Assembly: GCA_964418885.1 (NCBI GenBank)
Contig: CAYQNW010000006.1
Span: 12,703 to 76,702, forward strand
Length of the DNA stretch: 64,000 bases
Origin: BMS3ABIN03 sp964418885
GTDB lineage: Bacteria; Bacteroidota; Ignavibacteria; Ignavibacteriales; Ignavibacteriaceae
Direction: 5' to 3'
Of this stretch, positions 45,385 to 54,250 are shown one piece after another. The notes below the pieces were generated by a model. That model was not told the DNA's origin. It did no database searches and saw only the letters and a program-made list of their open reading frames with translations. The position numbers and the translations under genes are program-made. The stretch's first letter is position 1. Every line of letters starts with the position of its first letter.

Positions 45385-47841
45385 ATGAAGGTGTTAAAGT
45401 TCGGCGGTTCATCAATTGGCGATGCCGATAAAATTAGGAATGTAATTGGGATTGTTAAAAGCTCAATTCAAAAAAATAAAAAGATTGTTCTTATCTTTTC
45501 TGCTTTTTATGAGGTGACAGATAATCTATTAAAGATGAGTCAAAAAGCATCTGAAGGAAATTTAGTTTATGAGGAATTGTTCAAAAAGCTTGAAGAAAAA
45601 CATATTTCTATTGCTAAAGAACTGCTCGCTGTTAAAACACAAAGCAGTATTCTAGCACAATTAAAGCTGTATCTAAATGAACTCGAAGATGTTTTACACG
45701 GTGTTTTCTTAGTTAAAGAAATTTCTCCCCGTACACAAGATTTTATTCTTAGTTTCGGTGAACGACTTTCAACCTACATTATTTCTCATATACTGATAGA
45801 TCAAAACATAGCTTGCGAATTCCTTGATTCCCGTTCTCTCGTTAAAACCGATGAATCATTTGGTACTGCAAAAGTGGAATTCAATAAAACATATGATAAC
45901 ATACGTACTTATTTCAATAAACATAAAAAGCTTCAGGTAATCACCGGGTTTATTGGATCTACAGATAACAATGAGACTACAACTCTGGGACGCGGCGGCT
46001 CGGATTATACAGCTTCTATTTTTGCTGCCGCTCTTAATGCTAAAGAAATTGAAATCTGGACTGATGTAGACGGGGTGCATACTGCAGATCCAAGAAAAGT
46101 AAAAAAAGCTTTTCCTTTGAAAGGGCTTAGCTACGAAGAAGCAATGGAACTTTCACATTTCGGTGCCAAGGTAATTCATCCACCAACGATGCATCCGGCG
46201 TTGGATAAAAAGATTCCCATCAGAATTAAAAATACGTTTAACAGAGATTTTAAAGGAACTGTAATTAATGGTCATGCTGATCGTAATAATTTTCAGATCA
46301 AAGCAATTTCATCAATCGATGATATTTCACTTATAACTATTCAGGGCGGTGGAATGGTTGGAGTTACAGGAATTGCACAAAGAATTTTTTCAGCACTCGG
46401 CGCAAAACAAATAAATATCATTTTGATTACACAGGCTTCATCAGAACATTCACTTTGTATTGCAGTTATGCCCAAAGCTGCCGCACTTGCAAAAAAGGCA
46501 TTACAGCAGGAATTCTATTATGAGATAAAAGAGAAATTAATATACGATCCTGTGGTTGAAACAAACCTTTCAATTATAGCAATTGTCGGTGAGAACATGC
46601 GAAAAACTCCAGGTATATCCGGGAGAATATTTCAGGCAATGGGAAAAAATGGGATTAACATTATTGCAATCGCCCAGGGTTCATCAGAATTAAATATTTC
46701 TGCTGTTATTTCAGGTAATGATGAAACAAAAGCTCTTAATGCACTCCACGATGCTTTCTTCTTATCCATTACAAAGACGGTGAACTTGTATGTTGTGGGA
46801 ACAGGTTTGGTTGGAGGAACTTTACTAAAACAAATTGCTAATCAAACAGATTATTTGGCAAAGGAGTATTTACTGAATATAAAAATAATAGCCTTGGCAA
46901 ACAGTAAGAAGATGATTTTCGATTCTAACAGCATAGATCCCTCGAATTGGAAAGAAAAGTTGCAACGTGAAGGTTATAAAACAAACCTGAACTCTTTTAT
47001 TAGAGAGATGAAAAAATTAAATCTTCCTAACAGTATATTTATAGATTGTACAGCAAGCGATGAAGTTGCTTCAAGGTATAAAGAAATTCTTGATTCAAGT
47101 ATATCAGTGGTAACACCAAATAAAAGGGCAAACTCAGGAAGTTTCGAATATTATCAGCAATTAAAACAATCAGCATTAAATCATAATGTAAAATTTCTCT
47201 ATGAAACAAATGTAGGTGCAGGGTTGCCCATAATCAGTACTTTAACCGATCTTGTAACAAGCGGTGATGAAATATTAAAAATTGAAGGGGTAATGTCCGG
47301 TACTTTAAGTTATATCTTTACATCATTTACAAACGACAAAACATTCAGCCAGATTGTAAAAGAAGCGCAGGAAAAAGGATTCACTGAACCGGATCCCAGA
47401 GAAGATCTTAACGGAATGGATGTAGCAAGAAAGTTATTAATACTTGCTCGAGAAACAGGTTTTTCACTCGAACTGAAAAACATAAAGGTAGAAAACTTAG
47501 TTCCCCTCCCTGCACGAAATGCAAAATCTACAAAAGAGTTTTTTATTAAGTTAAAAAAGCATGATCGTGAGTTTGAAACTAAAAGAAAAAATGCAGAAGC
47601 AAAGGGAAACGTATTAAGATATATCGCAAGTCTCAGGAATGGTAAAGCTAAAATTTCTTTACAGGAAGTTAATGAGACTCATCCGTTCTATTCTTTATCA
47701 GAAAGTGATAATATTTTTGCACTTTACACAAGGCAATATAAAGATCGTCCAATTGTTGTAAAAGGTCCGGGAGCTGGTGCAGATGTTACAGCATCAGGTG
47801 TGTTTGCAGATATATTAAGAATTTCTAATTACTTAAGTTAA
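45385..47841 (+). CDS. thrA: Bifunctional aspartokinase / homoserine dehydrogenase
   Basis: The 818-residue fusion has aspartokinase (about 1-300, KFGGSSIGDADKIRN; GRGGSDYTASIFAAAL), two ACT-type regulatory segments (about 310-460), and homoserine dehydrogenase (about 465-818, VVGTGLVGGTLLKQ; TNVGAGLPIISTL). It catalyses the first and third steps from aspartate to threonine and methionine. Feedback binding is likely through the ACT segments. Transcription is predicted to be attenuated by the Thr leader upstream. Confidence 0.95.
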   Translation: MKVLKFGGSSIGDADKIRNVIGIVKSSIQKNKKIVLIFSAFYEVTDNLLKMSQKASEGNLVYEELFKKLEEKHISIAKELLAVKTQSSILAQLKLYLNELEDVLHGVFLVKEISPRTQDFILSFGERLSTYIISHILIDQNIACEFLDSRSLVKTDESFGTAKVEFNKTYDNIRTYFNKHKKLQVITGFIGSTDNNETTTLGRGGSDYTASIFAAALNAKEIEIWTDVDGVHTADPRKVKKAFPLKGLSYEEAMELSHFGAKVIHPPTMHPALDKKIPIRIKNTFNRDFKGTVINGHADRNNFQIKAISSIDDISLITIQGGGMVGVTGIAQRIFSALGAKQINIILITQASSEHSLCIAVMPKAAALAKKALQQEFYYEIKEKLIYDPVVETNLSIIAIVGENMRKTPGISGRIFQAMGKNGINIIAIAQGSSELNISAVISGNDETKALNALHDAFFLSITKTVNLYVVGTGLVGGTLLKQIANQTDYLAKEYLLNIKIIALANSKKMIFDSNSIDPSNWKEKLQREGYKTNLNSFIREMKKLNLPNSIFIDCTASDEVASRYKEILDSSISVVTPNKRANSGSFEYYQQLKQSALNHNVKFLYETNVGAGLPIISTLTDLVTSGDEILKIEGVMSGTLSYIFTSFTNDKTFSQIVKEAQEKGFTEPDPREDLNGMDVARKLLILARETGFSLELKNIKVENLVPLPARNAKSTKEFFIKLKKHDREFETKRKNAEAKGNVLRYIASLRNGKAKISLQEVNETHPFYSLSESDNIFALYTRQYKDRPIVVKGPGAGADVTASGVFADILRISNYLS

Positions 47842-47869
47842 ACAGGATTAATATTTTACCGGTAATAAG

Positions 47870-48805
47870 ATGAAGAAAGAAATAAAAGTTTTTGCCCCTG
47901 CTTCCGTAACGAATGTAAGTTGTGGTTTCGATATCCTGGGATTTGCAATAGATTTTCCAGGGGATGAACTTAAGTTAAAAATTAAAGATAAACCCGGAGT
48001 TTCAATTTCAAAAATTACCGGTGACAATGGAAGACTTCCAATAGACCCTTTAAAAAATACTGCTGGCGTTTCTCTTATTTCTATGGTAGAACATATTGGT
48101 TTTAATAAAGGGATAGATATTGAGATTCACAAAAAAATTGCACTTGGCAGTGGACTTGGCTCCAGCGCCACAAGTGCGGTTGCAAGCGTATTCGCTTTAA
48201 ATGAAATACTGGAAAGACCTTTAAGCAGAAAAGAGCTTTTGCCTTTTGCTCTTGAAGGAGAAAAACTTACATGCGGAGGTACTCCTCATGCAGATAATGT
48301 TTCTGCCTGCCTGATGGGAGGATTTATTATTGTTAGAAGTATTGATCCGTTAGATGTAATTCCAATAAATGTTTCTGCGAATCTTTACTGTACAATTCTT
48401 CATCCGCATCTTGAAATTAATACAGCAGATACGAGGAAAATATTACGCAATAATATCTTGCTTGCAGATGCGACAAAGCAATGGGGTAACGTTGCGGGAT
48501 TGGTCGCAGGCTTAATGAGTGGTGATTATGATCTTATCGGGAGATCACTTCACGATGTTATTATAGAACCAATAAGAGGGATGCTTATTCCGGGATTCAA
48601 TGAAATAAAAAATGCAGCCATAAACTCAGGAGCTTTAGGTTGCAGCATTTCTGGTTCAGGTCCATCGGTTTTTGCGTTCAGTAAAACAAAACCTGCTGCC
48701 AAAAATGTTGGAGATACGATGAAAAAAGTTTTATCGCAAATGGATATAGATGCTGATATTTATATCTCAAAGATTAATAAACAAGGACCAAAAGTCATTA
48801 AATAG
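47870..48805 (+). CDS. thrB: Homoserine kinase
   Basis: The 311-residue GHMP kinase has FAPASVTNVSCGFDILGFA and the ATP loop LGSGLGSSATSAVASVFAL. It phosphorylates homoserine on the way to threonine. It lies 28 bases after thrA. A perfect 10-base palindrome (TTACCGGTAA, 47856-47865) precedes its start. Confidence 0.94.
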   Translation: MKKEIKVFAPASVTNVSCGFDILGFAIDFPGDELKLKIKDKPGVSISKITGDNGRLPIDPLKNTAGVSLISMVEHIGFNKGIDIEIHKKIALGSGLGSSATSAVASVFALNEILERPLSRKELLPFALEGEKLTCGGTPHADNVSACLMGGFIIVRSIDPLDVIPINVSANLYCTILHPHLEINTADTRKILRNNILLADATKQWGNVAGLVAGLMSGDYDLIGRSLHDVIIEPIRGMLIPGFNEIKNAAINSGALGCSISGSGPSVFAFSKTKPAAKNVGDTMKKVLSQMDIDADIYISKINKQGPKVIK

Positions 48806-48927
48806 TTTTAATAAAATGCTTATATATACATTGTGCTCTAATTGTCCAAGTGGTTAAGAAAAATTAAAGAGAACTTTATTTGTCATGAAGACTAAAGTAC
48901 ACTGTGAAACACTTAAAATAAATTCAA

Positions 48928-50235
48928 ATGAAATATTATAGCACAAAAAATAAAAACTTTAAAGTTTCATTCAGAGATGCAGTCCTTAAAGGGATAGCAC
49001 CTGACGGCGGATTATTTATGCCGGAAGAAATACCTGAATTTGAAGAGAATTTTTTTAAGAATATTTCTGATTTGTCATTAAAAGAAATTGCTTTTCTGGT
49101 TTCAAAAAAAATATTCGGATCAGATATCGAAACAATTGAACTTAAAAATATAATCGATTCATCTATAACATTTGACGCACCTTTAGTAAATATCTCTGAT
49201 AATATTAATATACTTGAACTATTTCACGGACCTACACTTGCATTCAAAGATTTCGGCGCAAGATTTATGGCAAACACAGTTGCTTGTCTAAATCGGGATG
49301 AAGAAAAGGAAATCAATATTCTTGTAGCAACTTCCGGTGATACAGGAAGTGCCGTTGCAAACGGTTTCTTTAAAGTAGATGGGATAAATGTTGTTCTGCT
49401 ATATCCAAGTAAAAAAGTTAGTAAAATCCAGGAACAACAGTTAACTACTCTTGGTGAAAATATTACCGCACTCGAAGTGCATGGTACATTTGATGATTGT
49501 CAGTCATTGGTAAAAAAAGCCTTTGCAGATAATGAACTGAATTCTAAAATAACATTGTCTTCCGCAAATTCAATTAATATCGCCAGACTTCTTCCGCAAT
49601 CTTTTTACTACTTCAATGCTTATGCGAGAGTAAAGGATAAAAACCTTCCAACTGTAATTTCGGTACCAAGTGGAAATTTTGGAAATCTCACCGCTGGATT
49701 GATAGCTAAAAGGATGGGATTACCGGTTCAAAAATTTATAGCCGCAACAAACTCGAATGATGTTTTCACAAAATACATTGATACCTCTGTTTTTGAGACA
49801 AAACCTTCTGTAAAAACACTTTCGAATGCAATGGATGTTGGCAATCCGAGTAACTTCGAAAGAATCCTCGATCTTTACAATCATAATCACCAAAAAATTA
49901 AGGATGACATTTTCAGTAAAAGTTTTTCGGATGAAGAAACAGTAGGTGCAATTAAGAAAGTTCACTCAAAATATAAGTATGTGATCGATCCGCATGGAGC
50001 TGTTGGATTTTTGGCGTTGGAGAATTTCATATCTGAAACTAAAAACAAGAATGGCAATGGAATTGTTGTAGAAACTGCTCATCACTCAAAGTTTGCGGAT
50101 ATCGTTGAAAATGCTTTGAATATTAAACCGGACGTTCCCGAAAGACTTGCGAAATGTCTTTCGAAAGAAAAAAGATCAATAGAAATTTCAAAAGAATATA
50201 ATGACTTGAAAGAATTTTTATTAAGTACTAATTAA
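48928..50235 (+). CDS. thrC: Threonine synthase
   Basis: The 435-residue PLP enzyme has the Lys-bearing HGPTLAFKDFGARFMA motif and VATSGDTGSAVANGFF. It converts O-phosphohomoserine to threonine. It follows thrB after 122 bases with no clear terminator, so it belongs to the operon. Confidence 0.95.
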   Translation: MKYYSTKNKNFKVSFRDAVLKGIAPDGGLFMPEEIPEFEENFFKNISDLSLKEIAFLVSKKIFGSDIETIELKNIIDSSITFDAPLVNISDNINILELFHGPTLAFKDFGARFMANTVACLNRDEEKEINILVATSGDTGSAVANGFFKVDGINVVLLYPSKKVSKIQEQQLTTLGENITALEVHGTFDDCQSLVKKAFADNELNSKITLSSANSINIARLLPQSFYYFNAYARVKDKNLPTVISVPSGNFGNLTAGLIAKRMGLPVQKFIAATNSNDVFTKYIDTSVFETKPSVKTLSNAMDVGNPSNFERILDLYNHNHQKIKDDIFSKSFSDEETVGAIKKVHSKYKYVIDPHGAVGFLALENFISETKNKNGNGIVVETAHHSKFADIVENALNIKPDVPERLAKCLSKEKRSIEISKEYNDLKEFLLSTN

Positions 50236-50273
50236 TAAGGATAAAACTACAGAACTTTTAAAGGAAAATTAAA

Positions 50274-51083
50274 ATGGCATCAAACAAAAATGTAGCAATT
50301 ATCGGAGGTGGGAATATCGGACTTGCAATTGCAGAAGGATTGGAAAATTCTAAACAATATTCGCCGGAAAACATTTATCTAACACGCAGAAATATAAATC
50401 TTCTGAAAGACTATGGTGAAAGAGGATTCAAAATTACTAGCGATAATAAAACAGCTGTAAAAAATTCTGATATTATTGTCATTTCAGTTCAACCTAAGCA
50501 GCTTGATGAATTGTTATTTGAGATAAAGGAATTATTTAAGAGCAATAAACACCTGGTTATTTCAATTGTATCAGGTGCGGGAATAAAAGTATTTAAAGAA
50601 GTTCTTGGAAATGATATTGATGTAGTAAGAGCAATGCCGAATACTGCAATAGCAATTCGTGAATCGATGACCTGCCTGGCTTCGGATACTAAAACGAACG
50701 GATCGTTAAGAGTAGCGGAAGAAATATTTAGTTCGGTTGGTAAAACTCTGATCATCACTGAAGAATTAATGATACCTGCAACTGCATTATGTGCTTGCGG
50801 AATTGCTTTTTTCCTTCGTGCAATCAGGGCGGCCTCTCAAGGTGGAATTGAGATTGGATTTCATTCCGAAGAGGCTTTGTTGATGGCAGCTCAAACAGCA
50901 AAAGGTGCTGCTTCCCTGCTTGTTGATGTCGAAAGTCATCCAGAAAGCGAAGTTGACAAAGTAACAACACCTCGAGGTTGTACAATTTCAGGATTAAACC
51001 AGATGGAACACAATGGTTTCAGTTCTGCTTTAATAAAAGGTATTGTTACTTCCGCAGAAAAAGCTGAAAAACTATATACATAA
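50274..51083 (+). CDS. proC: Pyrroline-5-carboxylate reductase
   Basis: The 269-residue enzyme has the dinucleotide motif VAIIGGGNIGLAIAEGL and the C-terminal signature DKVTTPRGCTISGLNQME. It makes proline from pyrroline-5-carboxylate. It lies 38 bases after thrC, an arrangement seen elsewhere in Bacteroidota, so it may be under the same Thr attenuator. Confidence 0.93.
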   Translation: MASNKNVAIIGGGNIGLAIAEGLENSKQYSPENIYLTRRNINLLKDYGERGFKITSDNKTAVKNSDIIVISVQPKQLDELLFEIKELFKSNKHLVISIVSGAGIKVFKEVLGNDIDVVRAMPNTAIAIRESMTCLASDTKTNGSLRVAEEIFSSVGKTLIITEELMIPATALCACGIAFFLRAIRAASQGGIEIGFHSEEALLMAAQTAKGAASLLVDVESHPESEVDKVTTPRGCTISGLNQMEHNGFSSALIKGIVTSAEKAEKLYT

Positions 51084-51175
51084 ATAATTAGATAAATATT
51101 TGATTTGAGTTGAATAACAATTCATATTTTTGAAAAAGATTTAGAAAATAAAATTTGTGATTTCTTATTATTTAC

Positions 51176-51206
51176 TTGACACAAGTAGTAATAAAAGCTA
51201 TCTTTG
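51176..51206 (+). promoter_or_regulatory. Promoter of the met leader/metY operon
   Basis: TTGACA at 51176-51181 and an exact TATCTTTG at 51199-51206, with 20 bases between. The leader ATG is 10 bases downstream, so the mRNA is nearly leaderless. Confidence 0.75.
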
Positions 51207-51215
51207 CGAAAGTTT

Positions 51216-51317
51216 ATGAAAATTGAAAAAACAAATAACGCAGAAATTCTAATTAAGATGGCAATGTGCCCTTGCTGTATGATGATGTGTATATCATCCC
51301 GGAAGGACACTTGTTGA
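51216..51317 (+). CDS. Met/Cys-rich leader peptide (attenuator) upstream of metY
   Basis: The 33-codon frame has an 11-residue cluster MAMCPCCMMMC at residues 15-25, five Met and four Cys, with another Cys as the last residue. The frame begins 10 bases after a clean promoter, ends just before an antiterminator/terminator pair, and lies upstream of a metY-metX unit, where sulfur amino-acid shortage would matter. It is read in the same way as thrL. The product of translation is not expected to matter; the ribosome position does. Confidence 0.8.
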   Translation: MKIEKTNNAEILIKMAMCPCCMMMCISSRKDTC

Positions 51318-51349
51318 GTTCTTTTAACTAGTTTACTCAAGCCCTTCCG
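51300..51349 (+). promoter_or_regulatory. Antiterminator pairing in the Met/Cys leader
   Basis: CGGAAGG (51300-51306, in leader codons 28-31) is the reverse complement of CCTTCCG (51343-51349). TTGAGT (51314-51319) and ACTCAA (51335-51340) form an inner stem. The downstream strand shares bases with the terminator's left arm, so only one structure can form. Confidence 0.75.
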
Positions 51350-51373
51350 ACACCAGATCGAGAAGGGCTTTTT
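51339..51373 (+). terminator. Attenuator terminator of the Met/Cys leader
   Basis: AAGCCCTTC (51339-51347) pairs exactly with GAAGGGCTT (51362-51370), followed by TTT. It ends 31 bases before the SAM-I aptamer. Confidence 0.85.
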
Positions 51374-51404
51374 AGTATCTTTGACAATATAACTATACTC
51401 GAAG

Positions 51405-51532
51405 CTCTTATCGAGAAAGGTTGAGGGATCAGGCCCGATGAAACCTTGGCAACCGCTCTGATTAAAATCACAGAGGTTAGGTGCTAATTCCTGCCCCGTT
51501 CCGTTAAGCGGAAATTGTGGGAAAGATGAGAG
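51405..51532 (+). ncRNA. SAM-I riboswitch (S-box) aptamer
   Basis: P1 is CTCTTATC (51405-51412) with GATGAGAG (51525-51532). The core has GAGGGATCAGGCCCGATGAA, ACCTTGGCAACC, GGTGCTAATTCCTGC and GGGAAAGATGAGAG, all hallmarks of the S-box. SAM binding would stabilise P1 and allow the terminator that follows. It precedes metY. Confidence 0.93.
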
Positions 51533-51560
51533 AAGAAGTTTACTTCTAATAAACCTCTTC
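51532..51560 (+). promoter_or_regulatory. Antiterminator of the SAM-I riboswitch
   Basis: The stretch 51532-51542 pairs with 51550-51560 (10 of 11 positions, one A-C mismatch) around CTTCTAA. It overlaps both the P1 3' strand and the terminator's left arm, so it forms only when SAM is absent. Confidence 0.65.
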
Positions 51561-51587
51561 GGATTCTTTCCGTAGAGGTTTTTTTTT
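51551..51587 (+). terminator. SAM-I riboswitch terminator
   Basis: AAACCTCT (51551-51558) pairs with AGAGGTTT (51574-51581); CGGA/TCCG extends the stem inside. A T-run follows to 51587, 54 bases before metY. Confidence 0.92.
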
Positions 51588-51641
51588 GATCTGAGCTTGA
51601 GTGAAAAATAACTAACAATAAATCAAAGAAAGGAGTGCAAA

Positions 51642-52979
51642 ATGAGCACTAACGGAAAAGAGAGAACCTATCGGTTCGAAACACAACAGCTTCACGCGGG
51701 TCAGGAACCTGATCCAACGACCGGAGCGCGTGCTGTTCCTATTTACCAGACCACTTCCTATAATTTCAAAAATTCTGAACATGCGGCTGCATTGTTCGGT
51801 TTGCAGGAATTTGGAAATATCTATACAAGGATTATGAACCCAACTACTGATGTTTTTGAAAAAAGAGTTGCAGCACTTGAAGGCGGTGTTGCCGGATTAG
51901 CAACTTCTTCCGGGCAGGCGGCACAGTTAATAGCGGTTACTACAATTGCTCAGGCTGGAGAAAATATTGTTTCTACAAGTTTACTTTATGGTGGAACTTA
52001 TAACCAGTTTAAGGTCACTTTACCGCGTCTTGGTATTAATGTAAAATTTGTTGATGGTGATAATCCTGCCGATTTTGAAAAGCTGATCGATCCAAAAACA
52101 AAAGCACTATACATTGAAACCATAGGTAATCCAAGATTGAACATTCCAGATATTAAAGCAATCGCTGATCTTGCTCATCGTCACGGCATTCCTTTAATCG
52201 TTGATAATACATTTGGCGCTGCAGGCTTTCTTGTAAAACCAATTGATCATGGTGCAGATATAGTTGTTGCTTCGGCAACAAAATGGATTGGCGGACACGG
52301 AACATCAATCGGTGGAATTGTTGTCGATTCAGGTAACTTCGATTGGGGAAACGGCAACTTCCCTATCTTCACCGAACCTTCCCCGGGTTATCATGGACTA
52401 AAATTCAATGAAGTATTCGGTAAAGGTTCACAGTTCGGAAACATAGCATTTATCATCAGGGCAAGGGTTGAAGGTCTTCGCGATCTCGGTCCGGCTTTAA
52501 GTCCATTCAACGCTTTTTTATTCTTACAAGGATTAGAAACTTTGTCTTTGCGAATTGAACGGCATAACAGCAATGCTCTTAAACTTGCACAATGGCTTGA
52601 AGAAAATCCATTAGTTGATTGGGTATGGTATCCTGGATTGAAAAGTCACCCTTACCATGAAAATGCTAAGAAATATATCAAGAAAGGATTTTTTGGTTCA
52701 ATCGTTGCATTTGGAATTAAAGGCGGTCAGGAAGCAGGCAAAGCATTTATCGATAATGTTAAGCTTGCAAGTCTGTTAGCAAATGTAGGTGATGCAAAAA
52801 CTCTCGTGATTCATCCTTCATCAACAACTCATCAACAATTAGGTGAAAAGGAACAACGCGAATCAGGAGTATTGCCTGAACAGATTCGTGTTTCAGTTGG
52901 AATAGAACACATTGATGATATAATCGAAGACTTTGATGAAGCACTAAAAGCAGCAGTTAAGTCTCCTGTTGAAGCTTAA
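51642..52979 (+). CDS. metY: O-acetylhomoserine sulfhydrylase
   Basis: The 445-residue PLP enzyme begins with ETQQLHAGQEPDPTTGARAV and has the PLP-lysine motif SATKWIGGHGTSIGG. It condenses O-acetylhomoserine with sulfide to homocysteine; homologues can also act on O-acetylserine to make cysteine, which would suit a Cys-and-Met-sensing leader. The ribosome site is AAAGGAG. Upstream control: leader peptide plus SAM-I. Confidence 0.94.
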   Translation: MSTNGKERTYRFETQQLHAGQEPDPTTGARAVPIYQTTSYNFKNSEHAAALFGLQEFGNIYTRIMNPTTDVFEKRVAALEGGVAGLATSSGQAAQLIAVTTIAQAGENIVSTSLLYGGTYNQFKVTLPRLGINVKFVDGDNPADFEKLIDPKTKALYIETIGNPRLNIPDIKAIADLAHRHGIPLIVDNTFGAAGFLVKPIDHGADIVVASATKWIGGHGTSIGGIVVDSGNFDWGNGNFPIFTEPSPGYHGLKFNEVFGKGSQFGNIAFIIRARVEGLRDLGPALSPFNAFLFLQGLETLSLRIERHNSNALKLAQWLEENPLVDWVWYPGLKSHPYHENAKKYIKKGFFGSIVAFGIKGGQEAGKAFIDNVKLASLLANVGDAKTLVIHPSSTTHQQLGEKEQRESGVLPEQIRVSVGIEHIDDIIEDFDEALKAAVKSPVEA

Positions 52980-52996
52980 ATTTAGGGAGATAATTT

Positions 52997-53039
52997 TAAA
53001 GGAGTGAAGAGAAAATTATAAAACATCTTCGCTCCTTTA
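52997..53039 (+). terminator. Long hairpin between metY and metX
   Basis: Positions 52997-53010 pair with 53026-53039 over 14 positions (one G-U), loop 15 bases. Only a short, broken T-run follows, so it may be a partial terminator or an mRNA-stabilising stem. Confidence 0.6.
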
Positions 53040-53067
53040 TTTAAATGATATTATAAATGAGGAAATA

Positions 53068-54237
53068 ATGAATACAGAAACCAGGGTCGAGATAGAATCG
53101 AAAACTAATTTTATAAAACTTCACGATAAAGATAATCCGCTTCCATTAGATTCCGGGGAGAAACTGACAGAAGTAGATGTGGCATATCAAACTTACGGAA
53201 CTCTTAATAAGAATGGTGATAATGCAATTTTACTTTGCCATGCTCTAACAGGTGGCGCTCACGCTGCAGGCATTATAACCGAAGAAGAAATTGAAAACGT
53301 CAAAGAATATGAATTCTTATATAAGCATAACAAAATGCTGCTCGGCAGAAAAGGCTGGTGGGATCAATTAATCGGTGCAGGAAAAGTTTTTGATACGGAT
53401 AAATATTTTATCGTTTGTTTAAATTTCCTATCTGGTTGCTATGGAACAACAGGACCGACAAGTATAAATCCAGAAACCGGGTCAAGCTATAATCTTGACT
53501 TCCCTGTCGTAACCGTAAGAGATATGGTTCGTGTACAATATGAACTATTACAAAATCTGGGAGTAAAAAAACTCAAAACAATTTCCGGTGGTTCGCTTGG
53601 CGGTATGCAGGTACTTGAGTGGGCTTTACTGTATCCTGAATTTGTCGAATCAATAATTCCAATTGCCACTGCTGCAAAACATTCTCCCTGGTGCATATCA
53701 TTAAATAAAATGGCTCGCGATGCGATATTAAACGATTCAAAGTGGAATAACGGAAATTACAGTGAACAGCCTGCTAAAGGATTAGCTTTAGCCAGAGAAA
53801 TTGCAATGATATCTTACAGAAGCTTTGAATCATTTAAGGAAAAATTTGGAAGAGATATAATTAGCAATGGATCAAGTAATTTCAGTAAAAATGAGAAATT
53901 TCAGATCGAAAGTTACCTTTCATATCAAGGGCAGAAATTAGTTAATCGATTTGATGCAAATACATATTTATACATAACTTATGCTATGGATCTTCATGAC
54001 GTGTCTAGAGGAAGAGAAAGCCTTGAAGATGCACTTGGAAGCATTAAATCCAAAGCACTTTGCATCGGCATTTCAACTGATGTTCTTTACCCGGCAAGCG
54101 AGCAGTCAGAGATTGCATTTCGTATTCCGGGAGCACGATACAAAGAAATAGATTCAATTTACGGACATGATGCTTTCCTGATTGAATTTGATCAATTAAC
54201 AAAGATAATTGGAGATTTTTTATCCGGATTAGATTAG
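53068..54237 (+). CDS. metX: Homoserine O-acetyltransferase
   Basis: The 389-residue alpha/beta-hydrolase-fold enzyme has the nucleophile elbow SGGSLGGMQVLEW, the CHALTGGAHAAG oxyanion region, and a late Asp/His (ISTDVLYPASEQ; YGHDAFLIEF). It makes O-acetylhomoserine, the substrate of the upstream MetY. Transferred acyl group (acetyl or succinyl) is not certain from sequence. Confidence 0.92.
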   Translation: MNTETRVEIESKTNFIKLHDKDNPLPLDSGEKLTEVDVAYQTYGTLNKNGDNAILLCHALTGGAHAAGIITEEEIENVKEYEFLYKHNKMLLGRKGWWDQLIGAGKVFDTDKYFIVCLNFLSGCYGTTGPTSINPETGSSYNLDFPVVTVRDMVRVQYELLQNLGVKKLKTISGGSLGGMQVLEWALLYPEFVESIIPIATAAKHSPWCISLNKMARDAILNDSKWNNGNYSEQPAKGLALAREIAMISYRSFESFKEKFGRDIISNGSSNFSKNEKFQIESYLSYQGQKLVNRFDANTYLYITYAMDLHDVSRGRESLEDALGSIKSKALCIGISTDVLYPASEQSEIAFRIPGARYKEIDSIYGHDAFLIEFDQLTKIIGDFLSGLD

Positions 54238-54250
54238 CTAAAAGTTTTAG

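Noticed and set aside
48832..48860. tRNA-like stretch (TCCAAGTGGTTAAG) between thrB and thrC
   Set aside because: It resembles only a D-arm. No acceptor, anticodon or T-arm (GGTTCGAATCC) can be found around it.
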